This document shows positions 52,521-64,000 of a DNA stretch of 64,000 nucleotides, one piece after another. How positions within the stretch are numbered: position 1 is the first letter of the stretch; every line of letters begins with the position of its first letter. The position numbers and the translations under genes are program-made. Source of the stretch: Callipepla californica brunnescens (lineage: Eukaryota; Chordata; Aves; Galliformes; Odontophoridae); the NCBI GenBank assembly GCA_023055505.1, contig JALIRH010000077.1, positions 744,001 to 808,000 of the forward strand, given 5' to 3'. A model generated the notes under the pieces. The model saw only the letters and a program-made list of their open reading frames with translations. It was not told where the DNA came from and made no database searches.

Positions 52521-55500
52521 GGCTGCAAGGTAGTGCCATGCACTTTTCCTCTTCCAGTCACGTCTTCTCCCACCTACCTGAACATTCTTTTTGTGTTAAG
52601 TGGATACCTCAGTGGTCCGAGCGCTTTCTGATTTCTGAGTCAACATTTTCATTTCCTATGGAAATATTTTATTCTGTTCTTTAAACTTTCACTTACACAC
52701 AGTGATCTCGGAACATTTCTTCGTAACAGAAATGCCCTGAGATACTAAGGAAGGAACTGCACTCCAACAGGCTTACAGAGAAGATTATCCAACATATTTG
52801 GTTAAAAACACATTTCCCATTAAGTTTAGTTACTAATTGCTGTTTCACTGATTTCTCTGCTTGTTTTGAATAGCTGCTTGAAACAGCTCTACAGAAGCAA
52901 ATTTGTTTTCATAATTCAAAGCATAACGCACATGAATGAAGTATATTTAAAAGACATTAAATCATCAGAATATAGACCAGAATTTGTTTGTGAGCAAACA
53001 TACTAATTAATCCACCATTTCCATAACACTATTTTACAAGTATGCCAGTACTCCTATGCTGCAGCAACGGTTACTGGTGTGATTACCATGCAAGTTTAAA
53101 ATGAGTAAATTATAGGAAGCTATAATTTATTTTTAATTAAATATGACTACATAATAGCTTTCTAACAAGGAAATGTGCTCCAGGGCTGTGTCTTGGCCCT
53201 TGTGACTTTTCCTGCCAGTGCCTGTCCTGTGTGTATTATGCAGGATGGGTTCTTCATCCTCATGGATGCTAAAACATCTTGTAGTTGCTATGGGGGGTGC
53301 TGGAACACAAACTCATGGAGTTTCCTTCCAACCTAAGTTATTTTATTAAACGTATGCCATAAAATAATATGAAAAAGGTATTTCAGGTTGCTTTCAGCAT
53401 GTACATACCGTGGCCTCTTGTTCTCTTTTTCTAAAATGTATTTATCCAGATACACAAATCTAAACAGAACAGTGCTAAAATGCAAGCGCAGTTGGTTACC
53501 ATTTTGCAAATGTGCTTCTGCCATATATTTGCAGTAATTTAAGTGTTGTGTGGTGAGAAAACAGGCCAAGACAATGAGGGTGCAAGACCAAAGAAGTACA
53601 GGGATGATCACAGGGACTGATGCTGCTAAAAGGAGAATGAATTTTCTCCGTGTTTTTGTCCTGTTATGGCTGGAGTCACGCCTTCTTAGTAGGGCAGCTT
53701 TCTGTGCATACACACAGATTTGTGTGCTTATTTTGGTGGCTTGCATAAATTGTCAGCGCTTTGTTTAGTGCCTTTTAAAACTCCTGGGATGGCTCATTTT
53801 GGGCTGACAGGCTCGATATTTTTAGCAACATGTGGACTGCCAGCTGCATGCAGAACAGGCTGCTGACAGTGGTGCGTAACGGAGCCAGAGCCCATCCTGA
53901 CTTCTAGACCCCAGAGTGCTTTTGATGGTTTTCTGCTGCTAACATATTAGCTGTAAAATGAGACCAATGAGATACAGCAAACTGGGGAGCTCACGATCTG
54001 TTACAACAGATAGCGTTGGGCATGAGTGAGTGCTTGCCTTTACTTATGTAGATATTTTGCAGTTTATTTTAGCAAATTCTTTATTTTCCAGAGCATCCAA
54101 AGGCCAGCCTTTGGTTTTCCAGCTCTGTGACCAATTCAGACCATGATACAAAGGCACCATGAAAATTGGAACAACCTTATACTCCTGTTGAGTCTCTCTG
54201 CAGTGCTGCTGCTTCACCTGACCCTTGTTTTCATGAATGCTGTCACTCTGGACTTCAGTGCTTCCCATCAGACAGTTTATTAGTTGCACTGATCCCTCTG
54301 TGCTACTCAAATAGAGCTGAATGAATTTAATTCAGCCTCACAATGCACCTACAGACAGGTAAAACCTCATCTCATTGTCATCATTCATTCAGATTGCTTT
54401 TTAATTAGTTTTTATAATTAGACCAAGAATATTCTTGAATTGACAAAGGGTTTTAAAATGTTTTTCACCCCAGGGAATTGCTTTTAGATAGCGCAAATAA
54501 ACGTGGTTATAAAAAGCAGCATGCTTTTGAAATAGGATGATTTTGTTTTGGTTCAGCACCTGAGGGCGGCTTGGGAAGATAAAGCCCACGTAGAATGGTT
54601 TTGATGTCTCATCCATTCTCAGAGCTGTTCCCAAATTGGAAGGTGTGCGCAGTAGTTTTGAAACAAAACAAATCCAGTAAGTTCAATTTTTTTTTTTCTC
54701 ATATTTTTAATGAGGTTCTGCAACTTGAGAAAGTCCGTCCACTCTTTTTGATAACGTGTACAATGAAAATAAAGACCAGACAAATTCATTACATCAACAG
54801 TCATCATAGTATAGTGCAGTGAACAATCTATGGCCAAGGAAGCCAGCAATTACAGAAAAATCAGTGTAACAAAAGGAGAATTCCTCCAAAAATTATTTCC
54901 ATGTTTACCAAGCTATAGATGCACAATATACCTTTGTTCTCATATCGTCCGACCTCTTTCCATGGCATGCTTTGAAACAGTGCAGCTTTAGTTTTGTTAC
55001 GCTGTTCCACGAAGAACAATTGCTTACCATCACCCAAGATAGATATTGGGAAATAAATTCAGCTTTGGCAACGCGTGGCTATCCACATCCCTGATGATGC
55101 TTCAGGAATCTTGTTTAAAATGTTTAGCATGTTATTATGTAAAATCACCCTGGAGTTCCATGGAACAGAAAAGCAAACCTTGTGTAATCCCTTCCACTGC
55201 GCTGATTACCAAAACCTAATCCACAGGAAAGCCTACAGCAGTTGTATCGCGGGCGTCCGTGTTCCTTTCTCTATCTTACATATCTCAGAGCAGAAGCAAT
55301 CTGTGTTCTATGCTGAAAAGTAGATGGATGAATGAGGAAAGCCAAATAAATCCGTATTTTACTTAATACCAGCTGAAAATTGCCTCTGAGTTCTCTCTCC
55401 TGCTCCGCAGCCCAGGTTGTAGACGTGATGTGGGACAGGTTTCTCATCCACGTGTTTTGTGTAGCACTCCAGGGAGCAGGAATCCCTCATGTTCCTGAAG

Positions 55501-58500
55501 GTAAAGGATCCACTCCATCTGCACCCCAAAGGAACTGACCCATTCTGTAGGAAAACTTCTGTATAAGATTTCCCATCTTCCCAGAATTTGGCCTTGCAAG
55601 TTACTTTGCGTACTGATTTTGGAAAAGGCAACCTTGTGTCTTGGTGGAAGGATGGTTCATTGCTTTCTTGTTTATTTCCAGTGTAGAAGATGGGGTAAGA
55701 TTTTTCCTATCCAGAAAAGAACATTTTTCAAGTGAAAAAAAATTGTAACAGTAGCAATATCGCCTTGATGCCATTCACTTAAGTGCTATGGACAAGCATG
55801 GATGAGTCAGTGCCTTATGTCAAAGGCTGGCTTTCAAATGGAGAGGCAGCTTCACAGGGGAACATTACCAGTATTACTCCACCAAGTGACATTACTGCGA
55901 CCACAGTGTTAAGGAAAAAAAAGGAAATATGGAGATTATTGGATGGAATAATCACACGAGAAAAGTCCCCTTTCCCTTTGATGGAATGAGGCAATTCCTG
56001 CCTGTCACTCCCTGCTTAAGCTAAATGCAGTATTTGTGCTTTCCCAAACGAAAACGGGCGTAACTCAAAGGGAGGGGGCTGGAGAATGCTGCCTTAGAAG
56101 GCACACAGTTGGGGTAGTGGGGGGCAGGGGAACATCTCTATTTCCATTATTCACTATTTTCTTTGCTCATTAAATGCTCTGTAACTCGCATCTCCAAACT
56201 TCTCAACGGGCATACTGAAATTAATTGGTTGCCTCCCAGAATAAAGATAGCACTCATACACCATGAATTTGACAGCTGCACTCCCAAATGTGAAGCAAAC
56301 AGAGAAGCAATTTTGCTTTACATCACCGAGCGGGCTCTGAAAATATGAAATAGAGGGAGGGCATCAGAAACAACAGCAGCACCAGGATACTATCAGGTTG
56401 CCTTTCCCTAAATGTAAGTGTCAGTGAGCAACCTATGCGCTGACTTGCTGGGTCTTAGCATCAGCCCTGTGGAGGAGCTGAGTACTTAGCTCATTATTGC
56501 AAAGCTCCTTGTTCTCTCCCATCAGCCTGCAGCCTGTACGCTGGGGCTGGTTTGCCTTTGGTTCTATTTAGTTAGCTCTTGAGTTGTTTTCAGTCTGATG
56601 AATGCAGAAATAGAACTCCTTAAGTGAAATGCCCAGTGTGTCTGTGCTGGTTGGATGTCTCCATTCTGATGCGACATCGCTTCCATCAGGTGGCACCGCC
56701 AGGAGTTTGGCACCCGCCTTCTGCTACCCAAGTCATACTTTACATAGTCACAGAACTGTGAAAGAAAATGGATAGAGTAGCTTCTGTCTAACTTGATGCT
56801 TTTCCTACCGTCCTGGAATGGAAGACAAGGCATGAGAGATCAGAGAGGGAAAAAGAGCAGTAAGTGGGATGGTTGGGATGGTTGGGCTTTGAACTCTCCT
56901 CCAGAGGCATCCAGAGGGTTTTAGCTTTCCACCTTGGGCTCGGCCTTGTGGGCAACTAAGCTCTCAAGTTCAGAAGTACCCCAGGAGTCTTTTTATCTTC
57001 AGGTTTTGGAGGTGCTTAAGCATTGGCATTATTAGTAACCTAAGCTGCAGGTGGTGATGTCTGGAAACTGAGGGAGAGGTAAAGGACCTTAAGTAGGCAG
57101 GAGTAAGGACGTAAGCAACAATAAAAAAAAATCAAACTTAGAGAAGCACAGCACAGATGCTTTGCTCTGAATAATAAATCCATTTTCCTCGAATTGTTGT
57201 GATTCCTAAGGATCACATTGCATTTTTTAAAGGAATGTGGCCTTGATCTTAAATTGCAATTTCCAGAGGTTAATACCTGGCAAATTGTTTGCTGGATGGT
57301 TCTTAAGTTGAATGATTGTGTTCTTCCTAAATCACAGCACTTAATTAACTGATGAGATATGAGGCGTTACTCTTGCCTCGGGGTCATGGAAGCTGGCAGG
57401 TGTGCTTCCAGAGAAGAGAAAATCCCTGTCTCGTTGGCTGCAGGAAGGACAGCACTAAACTCTTCCCACATATTGGTTTTGTTTTGTTTTCTTAAATAAA
57501 CCCCTCTCTCGTTACTTCTGGCAGTGCCTTCTCTTTTCTAGGGGTGATTCCTCTTGTGCTTACATTAACAAATTAATTAGAGAGGAGAACCGAAAGACCC
57601 AGTGATGCAGCTTGTCGTAATTATGCCGAGGAGCTTAAAACATGCAAAACTCCCCAAATTAATTGCAAAGCTATTTCATATATGAGTAGCCAGAATTAAT
57701 CACTAACCTAATAATTCCCTTTCCTACATTATTTCTTTGTTAAAAATGAGTAAATTTAATTGGATAATGAGGTGCCAGTGCGACTCATGAATTGTACATT
57801 ACCCAAGCTAATGGAGGGACGGGAGCTTATGCAAGGAGCATCACAGATGCTGTTACAAATGCCTCCACAGTGAACATTTTATTCTGATAAATTCTTAATT
57901 TATTTCCAGATGGCTTCTGAATTTCTAGCACGGTTACTGTCTGCTGTCACTCCCCCGTCTACTGCTTGGCTTTCGTGGGCTGTGTGAGTGAGGCTCAGCC
58001 CCTTGGGCACGGCCTGTTCCCTGGCTCCTGGCTTTGTGTCCCTTCTTGTGGCAGCAATGGGTGCATGAAGGTTGCTGGATTAGCAGACTGGCGCCAAATA
58101 GAGAAGTTACAAGAGGGTGGAAATACTTACTTGTTTTGGCTCTGGTTTCAAAAGCATGGAGAACTTTTCTTGTGGGATTATCAGAAAAAATACATGAGAT
58201 TCTTCTTGAAACACACTAGTCTGATGGGTTGCTTTTAAAGAACTCACTTTTCTTTTAGAATGAATGTGGTTTTTAAGAAAGTATGGCAATTTAAAAACTA
58301 CAGAGCCATTCTCATCTACTTGTCCTGGCCTCTCCTCCCCTCCTAACTCTTGGTTACATTAATTGCGCTCCTTGAAGCTAATTAGAAATGAGTAAGCTAA
58401 GTGGATAATTATTTCCCCATATCAAGATGCGTGTAGGTTAAATGGGTGAGAGCACTCTGCAAGGAAATGCCTTGTATATCTGATAATTGAAGAAGGATTT

Positions 58501-60731
58501 CAGCTCTCTTAATACATTTCCAGGTGGCTTGGTCTGATTTTTTTTCCCCCCAATATTAGGTCATTTTTATAAAAGAATAGCCAGTATCTTTAGGACACCA
58601 AAGCAGTCTGTGAGATTTTGGAAGAGGGATCTCATGGACTTCATTTGGAGCTGCAGGGTTAAAGGCATTCATACAGCTTTAAAAACAAATTGAGTCATCT
58701 TGTACCCAGAACCTATCCCCTGTACATTGGTTTGGATACCTTCAGCAAGCATTTAAAATAGGTGTTTGTACAATTACTGTCTTCAAGGAACACACACTCT
58801 TCCTTTTTACTTTCAAAACAGGACAAGGAATATGTTGAGGAAACCTAGTTGGCCTTCTTTGTGTTCTCATGGAGTTAGTTAATCAGGTCTTAATCCAAGC
58901 AGCTAGATCACTGGAATGTTTGTGGGGATAGCTCTTCACAGCTTTTGAACAATTAATCTCAAAATAGATATTTTTTTTACTTAAATCTGGTTTTTAGGTT
59001 GATTTTGGCTTTCTGAGAGATCACAGTTACAGGTGCCATTCATGCTGATATCGGATGGAACAGCAATGCAAGGTGCTGATTGTTGATGCACTCCGAGATA
59101 ATATTTTCTTCCCATGCGTTGTTTATTTACACCCTCGGTGATTCAGTCCTTGTAGCCCACGTCCTCTTTGTGAGAGCCTCCTGTGCTCGTTATGCTTTAT
59201 GCTCTGTGACACTGGGTCTGGATGTGACACGGGACATTTAGATATGGGACGTCGCATCCTGCGTCCCTTCAGCTGTCAGCAAAGATCTGCACAGTGCCAA
59301 CAACCAATTTCTGTCATTCAGTTGTGCAAGATAGTTGCAACTGAAGTGTAACACATTTTGTTATTTGATATGATATTGGACCCAGCGCTTTTGAGGCTCA
59401 TCGCATCTGGATGCCTTACGCATTTATCCTGAAATCGCCCAGATCAAGGTAAAACCAAATAAATGATTACAGCAGCAACAGTTGTGAGGACTGCAAGGCT
59501 GATGAAGAGAATGGAGTGCCTGCAGCACTAGCAAACCATCTGCTACCTGCTGGCGTCGCTTGGGGCTGGCCCCTGCTACCAGGATTATTGATTAAACTGT
59601 TTCTTTAGCGGCTTCTTTGGTGACTTTTCTCTTGGTCTCTTGACTCTCTTCACATCATCTCCAATCCTAATCAGAAACAGAGTCATGTTAATTAAATATT
59701 TCCCCAGTGTGCAATTAAATATTTGACCAGTGCCCACAAGTAGCCTGCTGTGAGATAAGACACCTTCTCTCAACCCATTAAGACTGTGTTGTATCTCAGC
59801 TGTAAAACTTCCAGTATTTGGGATCTTACATTTAATGTGTGCATGGAAACAATCTGTATTTTGCAAGGTCAGTGAGTACAGACCAGTATACCTCTGGCTG
59901 GAATCAGGCAATGATACTGGATGGAGACCAGGCTGGAGAGGAGACTGGATCCTTTGTGCTGGTGATAGCAACATCAGTTGCAATATCCATATGCAAGTTC
60001 TCACTCCAATAACATTATTATTTTTTTTTTATTTGAAGATTAATAGGCAAAGGAGAACAGGTCTGGGAAGGCTGACTTGGTTTTTTCTCTTGGACATGCT
60101 GCTCAGAGACATGATTTAGAGGTGGGTTGTTAGTGTAGTATTGTTTGGTTTCCAACATGAGCAATTCTGTCATTCTTAGCCTCTCAGGTGCCTGTGTCCA
60201 TCCCAGGGGGATCTGTGATGGCTCCTGTGCTGAGACAGTACAGCAATCAGGAACTTTGGCTTTGACTTTTTTGAGCTCTGCAGTGCTCAGTGCTCATAAG
60301 GGTGCCAGTCTGCCAGCACCCCACCCCTCCTCATTTATTGCTTCCAAACCTCACCTGTTTACTTCTGGTTCTATGTTGTTGTTGCTCTCTTGTTTTATGT
60401 TTTAATTAAAAACAATATTAAAAAAGGAAGTTTTGTTACTTACGTACATCAAACTATATTATATATTATATATTCAGCCCAAGGCAGTACCTCTTCACTC
60501 AGTGTGGCCCAGGCAAGCCAAAAGGTTGGACACCCAAGCTTTACATTTTGTGAAATTTGACTTTCCATTTTTTTAATGTCTTTATAAGACTGTTGAATTA
60601 TAAAACCTTTTGCACTCTTCAGTAGTAGTAGCAGCTTGCTTGTTTTTTGATTAATTTAATTAATTTTGCTTTTATTGCTCCTCACTGCCCTGTTGATACT
60701 GTATATTGCTTTCTTGTTATTAGTTTTGCAG

Positions 60732-60751
60732 AAAAAAAAAAGGGGGGGGGG
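60732..60751 (+). repeat. A10-G10 homopurine block
   Basis: Ten A residues followed directly by ten G residues. Confidence 0.85.
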
Positions 60752-61889
60752 ATTTTACAAAGACTAAAATAAACCAAAGGAATGAGAAAAGTAGAAATAC
60801 ACTCAATAAAGGTCTGTGATATAACACTGTGCATGAAGCTTCTTCAAGCTTTAGGAAAGTGGGGTTGGTGAGGAGAAGCTTGTGTTAGACACTTGAGAAT
60901 CCACATGTAACACTGATGAGAACGACCCAAAGGTAAGAGCAGCTGTAACTCTGAGCAAATGGGATAGAACAGAAATATTTGAGTGCTATCTTCTGAAACA
61001 GAGCATGAGAACCGCGTTCCAAGCCAACTCTGAGAACAGTGCTGCAAGGAAACAAAGGGAACTTGTGAAATGGAAATGCACCAGCTTAGCAATATTATTC
61101 TGTCTGATGGGTTGAGCTGCTTCACCTTATAGGTGGGATTTACAACATGATATGCTGCACGAATGTAGGAGCCTTTGCTTGTTCAGGGTACATTTTCTAT
61201 CAAGACACTGAGATCAGCCCTCGTCTCCCGCTTCCCCATGTGAATTCCCTAACCACTGCTGCTTTCTTTCAAACTTGAGCGAGTTACAACTTCCTTATGA
61301 ATAAATGAGCACTTGCAAACAGCTGTAGGACTAAGTAACAACAAGCACTTGCTTCCAGTCTTGCTGAAGAATGATAGAGGTGAGATAATGAAGAGCCAAA
61401 TCTGGAAAAATCGTTGGACTTTAGAGAAGCATGTCAGAATGGACGGAGGGAATCTTCTTAAAAGAAGTCTAAGTAATTTGATTTTAATTATGTGATTTCC
61501 TACTGGGGTTTTCTGAACAACAGCAAAAAAATCCTAAAGTGGGTGGAAGTTATTGAATAAATTTGTGATAAGAAAGAAATATTCCTGGTGTGTGTGAAAT
61601 GTAAGAGGTAGGTCATTTGTTAAGCTCACCTACCGAATCTGTAGGAGAGGTTGGAAGGAGTAAAAAAAATGATAAAAATTAATGGTTTTATTATGAAAAG
61701 TGTGATCAGCATTTTCATTTCCCAGATCTAATAAAAAATATTGACAAAAGCCAGAGTACATCCTGTCAATTAGTAATGAATGTTCATTTAATATTTGCCT
61801 TTCAGAACAGCATGCTGGCAGCTTATCCGTTTGCAAGGTAAATTTGTTACACAAAACAAATTGTCTGCAATAGAAAGAACATTATCCTT

Positions 61890-61910
61890 AAAGAAAAAAA
61901 AAAAAAGAAA
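61890..61910. repeat. A-rich tract
   Basis: A run of about 13 A flanked by AAG and GAAA. Confidence 0.8.
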
Positions 61911-62967
61911 ATCCATAATCCATACTAATCAGCTGCTCCTTTAATGTCTTCTGGTGCTGTTCATTTGTCATAGAAGTACCTACAGAGCTCATTTCCTTCT
62001 GTTGCTGAGAGTTTTGCATGCCTTATTTCAGATGTAAAACCATGGTTGTTCACTTAAATCCATATGGTGCCAGTTTCCATAGGTTATTCTGCCATTTTTG
62101 TCTTAGCAGTCCAAGCAAGATGCCAAGCTGTTGGCATCGAACGCCTCCTATAAACGCTCGTTGGCGTCAGGATCACATTTTATAGCATTAGTTGCATGGC
62201 AGCCACCACCCTGTCTTCTGGTAAATCTTTCCAGCTATAAAATTATTTTTATCTTTAGCAAAAATTCAGTGATGCAGAAGTCATTGTAAGTGATGTAGGA
62301 GATACCATGCAACTTCAGCATTCTGGAAATCTGGCCTTGAAAAATTCAGACTATTAAACTTATACTGCTCTGTCCTCCATGAACTTTGGTGCCAGACTGC
62401 GGACCTGAAAATATTTTTTTTGTGGTGAATTTAGCCAGAAATGCAGCAGCCTCCAATGAATCTCTTGCCTTACATATTCGAGGTTCAACACTTGTAAAGA
62501 CATCTGTCAACTGTCAGGAAGGTTTTGCTTTATTTTGTTTGTAAACCGCTTTTGAAGCAATGATGTCTTACGGAGCTGTGAAGGAAAGGCAGGATGATCC
62601 TCTGGACTGAATATAAGACCCCTAAGCTCTTTTCCTGGCTCTGTGCTGTGTGCTCACTGTGGCAAAGCCTCTCCTTTGCATATTGTTTGGTTTCGATAAA
62701 GACAAGTTAATTTTTCAGTGGTTCCTCAGCATTTTAGTGACTTTAATTTCCATGCTTCCTAGCTCTAGTAAAATGTGGGTTTATATTAATAGCATTAAAA
62801 TAAATTTCTCTCTCTAAGTCCTGCCATCCTCTTGTTTTCCCAGACTGCATCTGATTAATGATAAAGGAGAATTAAGTGAATACACCAAGCTGGAAGGATA
62901 CCTTGTACCATTTTTTCTTGTTTTCTGGAAGAAGTGTTTCCACCTCTCTCCTCTTCATAATACCATC

Positions 62968-62992
62968 TGTGTGTGTGTGTGTATGTGTGTGA
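62968..62992 (+). repeat. (GT)n microsatellite
   Basis: GT units with one AT interruption. Confidence 0.85.
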
Positions 62993-64000
62993 TAATAGCC
63001 ACAGGCAAGTCCGTGAGGTTGGAGTAACTGCAAGTATGGCAATACAGGATGGGGCAAAAAGGCTTTCTAGCACTGCAATATCCTGGATATTAAGGAGCCT
63101 AATAACAATTGTATATTATAAATGCAAGTTTGGGATATGAAAATGCACTTTCAACAGGAGACAGGGAAAATTATTATTATTTTTTTTTATGTAGTCTCGA
63201 GCAATTATGAGAAACCCCCTTCCAGAGGTAGCAGCCACTTCTGATCCAGCCTCAAACATTTCTGATCCATTTTCACCATGCGACATCTTTCTTTCTTCCG
63301 TATGAAACTGTCCTGCTTTTCAGATATCAGACTTCTAAGTCTGCACAGGACTGCACCCCTGGAATTCAAAATTTACAGCTACAGTTTGGGCAGCCTTCTG
63401 TAAAGAGGTCAAGGAATGTCTCAGAGAGGAAACCCACCTCTTGGGGTTGTCAGGTCCTTGAGATAAAGTGTGGGTGAACAAAGACATTTAGAATATATCA
63501 TTTCTCCAAAATGGGATGACAAATGATTTTTTTATTAACTTCTGGGAGTCCTGTTGGCTAAATAAATTGAGGCAGTGACCTGGCATGATAGAGAGCAGAG
63601 CAATTTTAACACAGGGAAAAGCTGTGAAATCTGCTTTTTGTGTTTTTTTGTCAGCTTGGTATATTCACTCTCACCACCCCAGAAATACTTAGGGAGGAAT
63701 ACTGTTATCTTCGTTGGCAGTGTATGCAACCAAATTCCATCTGGCAAGGTCATGAGCTCCACAAAATAGGTGAAGCTCTGTTTTCACATATGCTTTGGTT
63801 TGATCGTTGGGTTTTGATAAGTGGGAAAGGCCCTCATCCCCAATTCCTCTGCCATCCAGTTTTAATGGTGTGACTCTGCCATCACACTACGTAGTGGAGG
63901 ACAGGGTAGTGTCGCCAACTCTTTGCTTGCTTCCCTCTGTGAGACTTAGAAACAAAAATGTATGGGTTGATGGGCTGGGGAGTATCTTACATAGCTCCCA

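Larger units (their letters stand above)
49136..64000. other. Intronic sequence without recognised genes
   Basis: Nearly 15 kb with no recognisable interspersed repeat. It has simple repeats at 60732-60751, 61890-61910 and 62968-62992, an inverted repeat at 52491-52520, candidate conserved non-coding blocks at 57540-57960, 58320-58500 and 62095-62240, and several minus-strand open frames (59666-59585, 56812-56564, 55706-55359, 53746-53333) beginning at or near acceptor-like sites. I cannot assign any of these frames to a known protein. Confidence 0.4.

Noticed and set aside
53160..53340. Possible + strand CR1 3' end (ggagtttccttccaacctaa)
   Set aside because: Only a short phrase resembles CR1 and the rest does not align by eye; too weak to call.

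Overview
This window is vertebrate nuclear DNA from a bird, most likely a galliform such as chicken. The evidence is a large AT-leaning intron, at least nine pieces of the avian LINE CR1 carrying the typical 3' tail of short 'atagaatcat'-like units, a short mariner-type element resembling GalluHop, and a compact LTR of avian retroviral type. There is no bacterial-style gene organisation, operon or CRISPR array.

Only one ordinary protein-coding exon is certain. It lies at 40038-40151 on the + strand and encodes 38 residues of cGMP-dependent protein kinase 1 (PRKG1), the heart of the first cGMP-binding domain, with intact splice sites. The rest of the window is the two flanking PRKG1 introns, at least 40 kb upstream and 24 kb downstream. 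I found no neighbouring PRKG1 exon.

Layout: 1-12556 intron with one CR1 fragment; 12557-14665 a mosaic of a CR1 tail, CR1 ORF1, an inverted DNAJC9 gene fragment and CR1 reverse transcriptase; 16294-16820 mariner MITE; 18935-19397 hexanucleotide satellite beside a CR1 fragment; 24862-33357 a CR1-rich stretch that includes a 2.1 kb copy (ORF1, endonuclease, reverse transcriptase and tail) with an internal deletion; 38478-38881 possible LTR; 40038-40151 PRKG1 exon; 41583-41861 solo LTR; 48982-49135 CR1 tail; 49136-64000 intron with candidate conserved non-coding blocks and a few minus-strand open frames of unknown meaning.

The most unusual object is the mosaic at 12690-14665. A piece of DNAJC9, still carrying a short GT-AG intron and therefore copied as DNA rather than from mature mRNA, sits inverted between two CR1 coding segments. 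I see no evidence for a new multi-gene system; the genes here do not work together, and all CR1, DNAJC9 and LTR pieces look like inactive relics.
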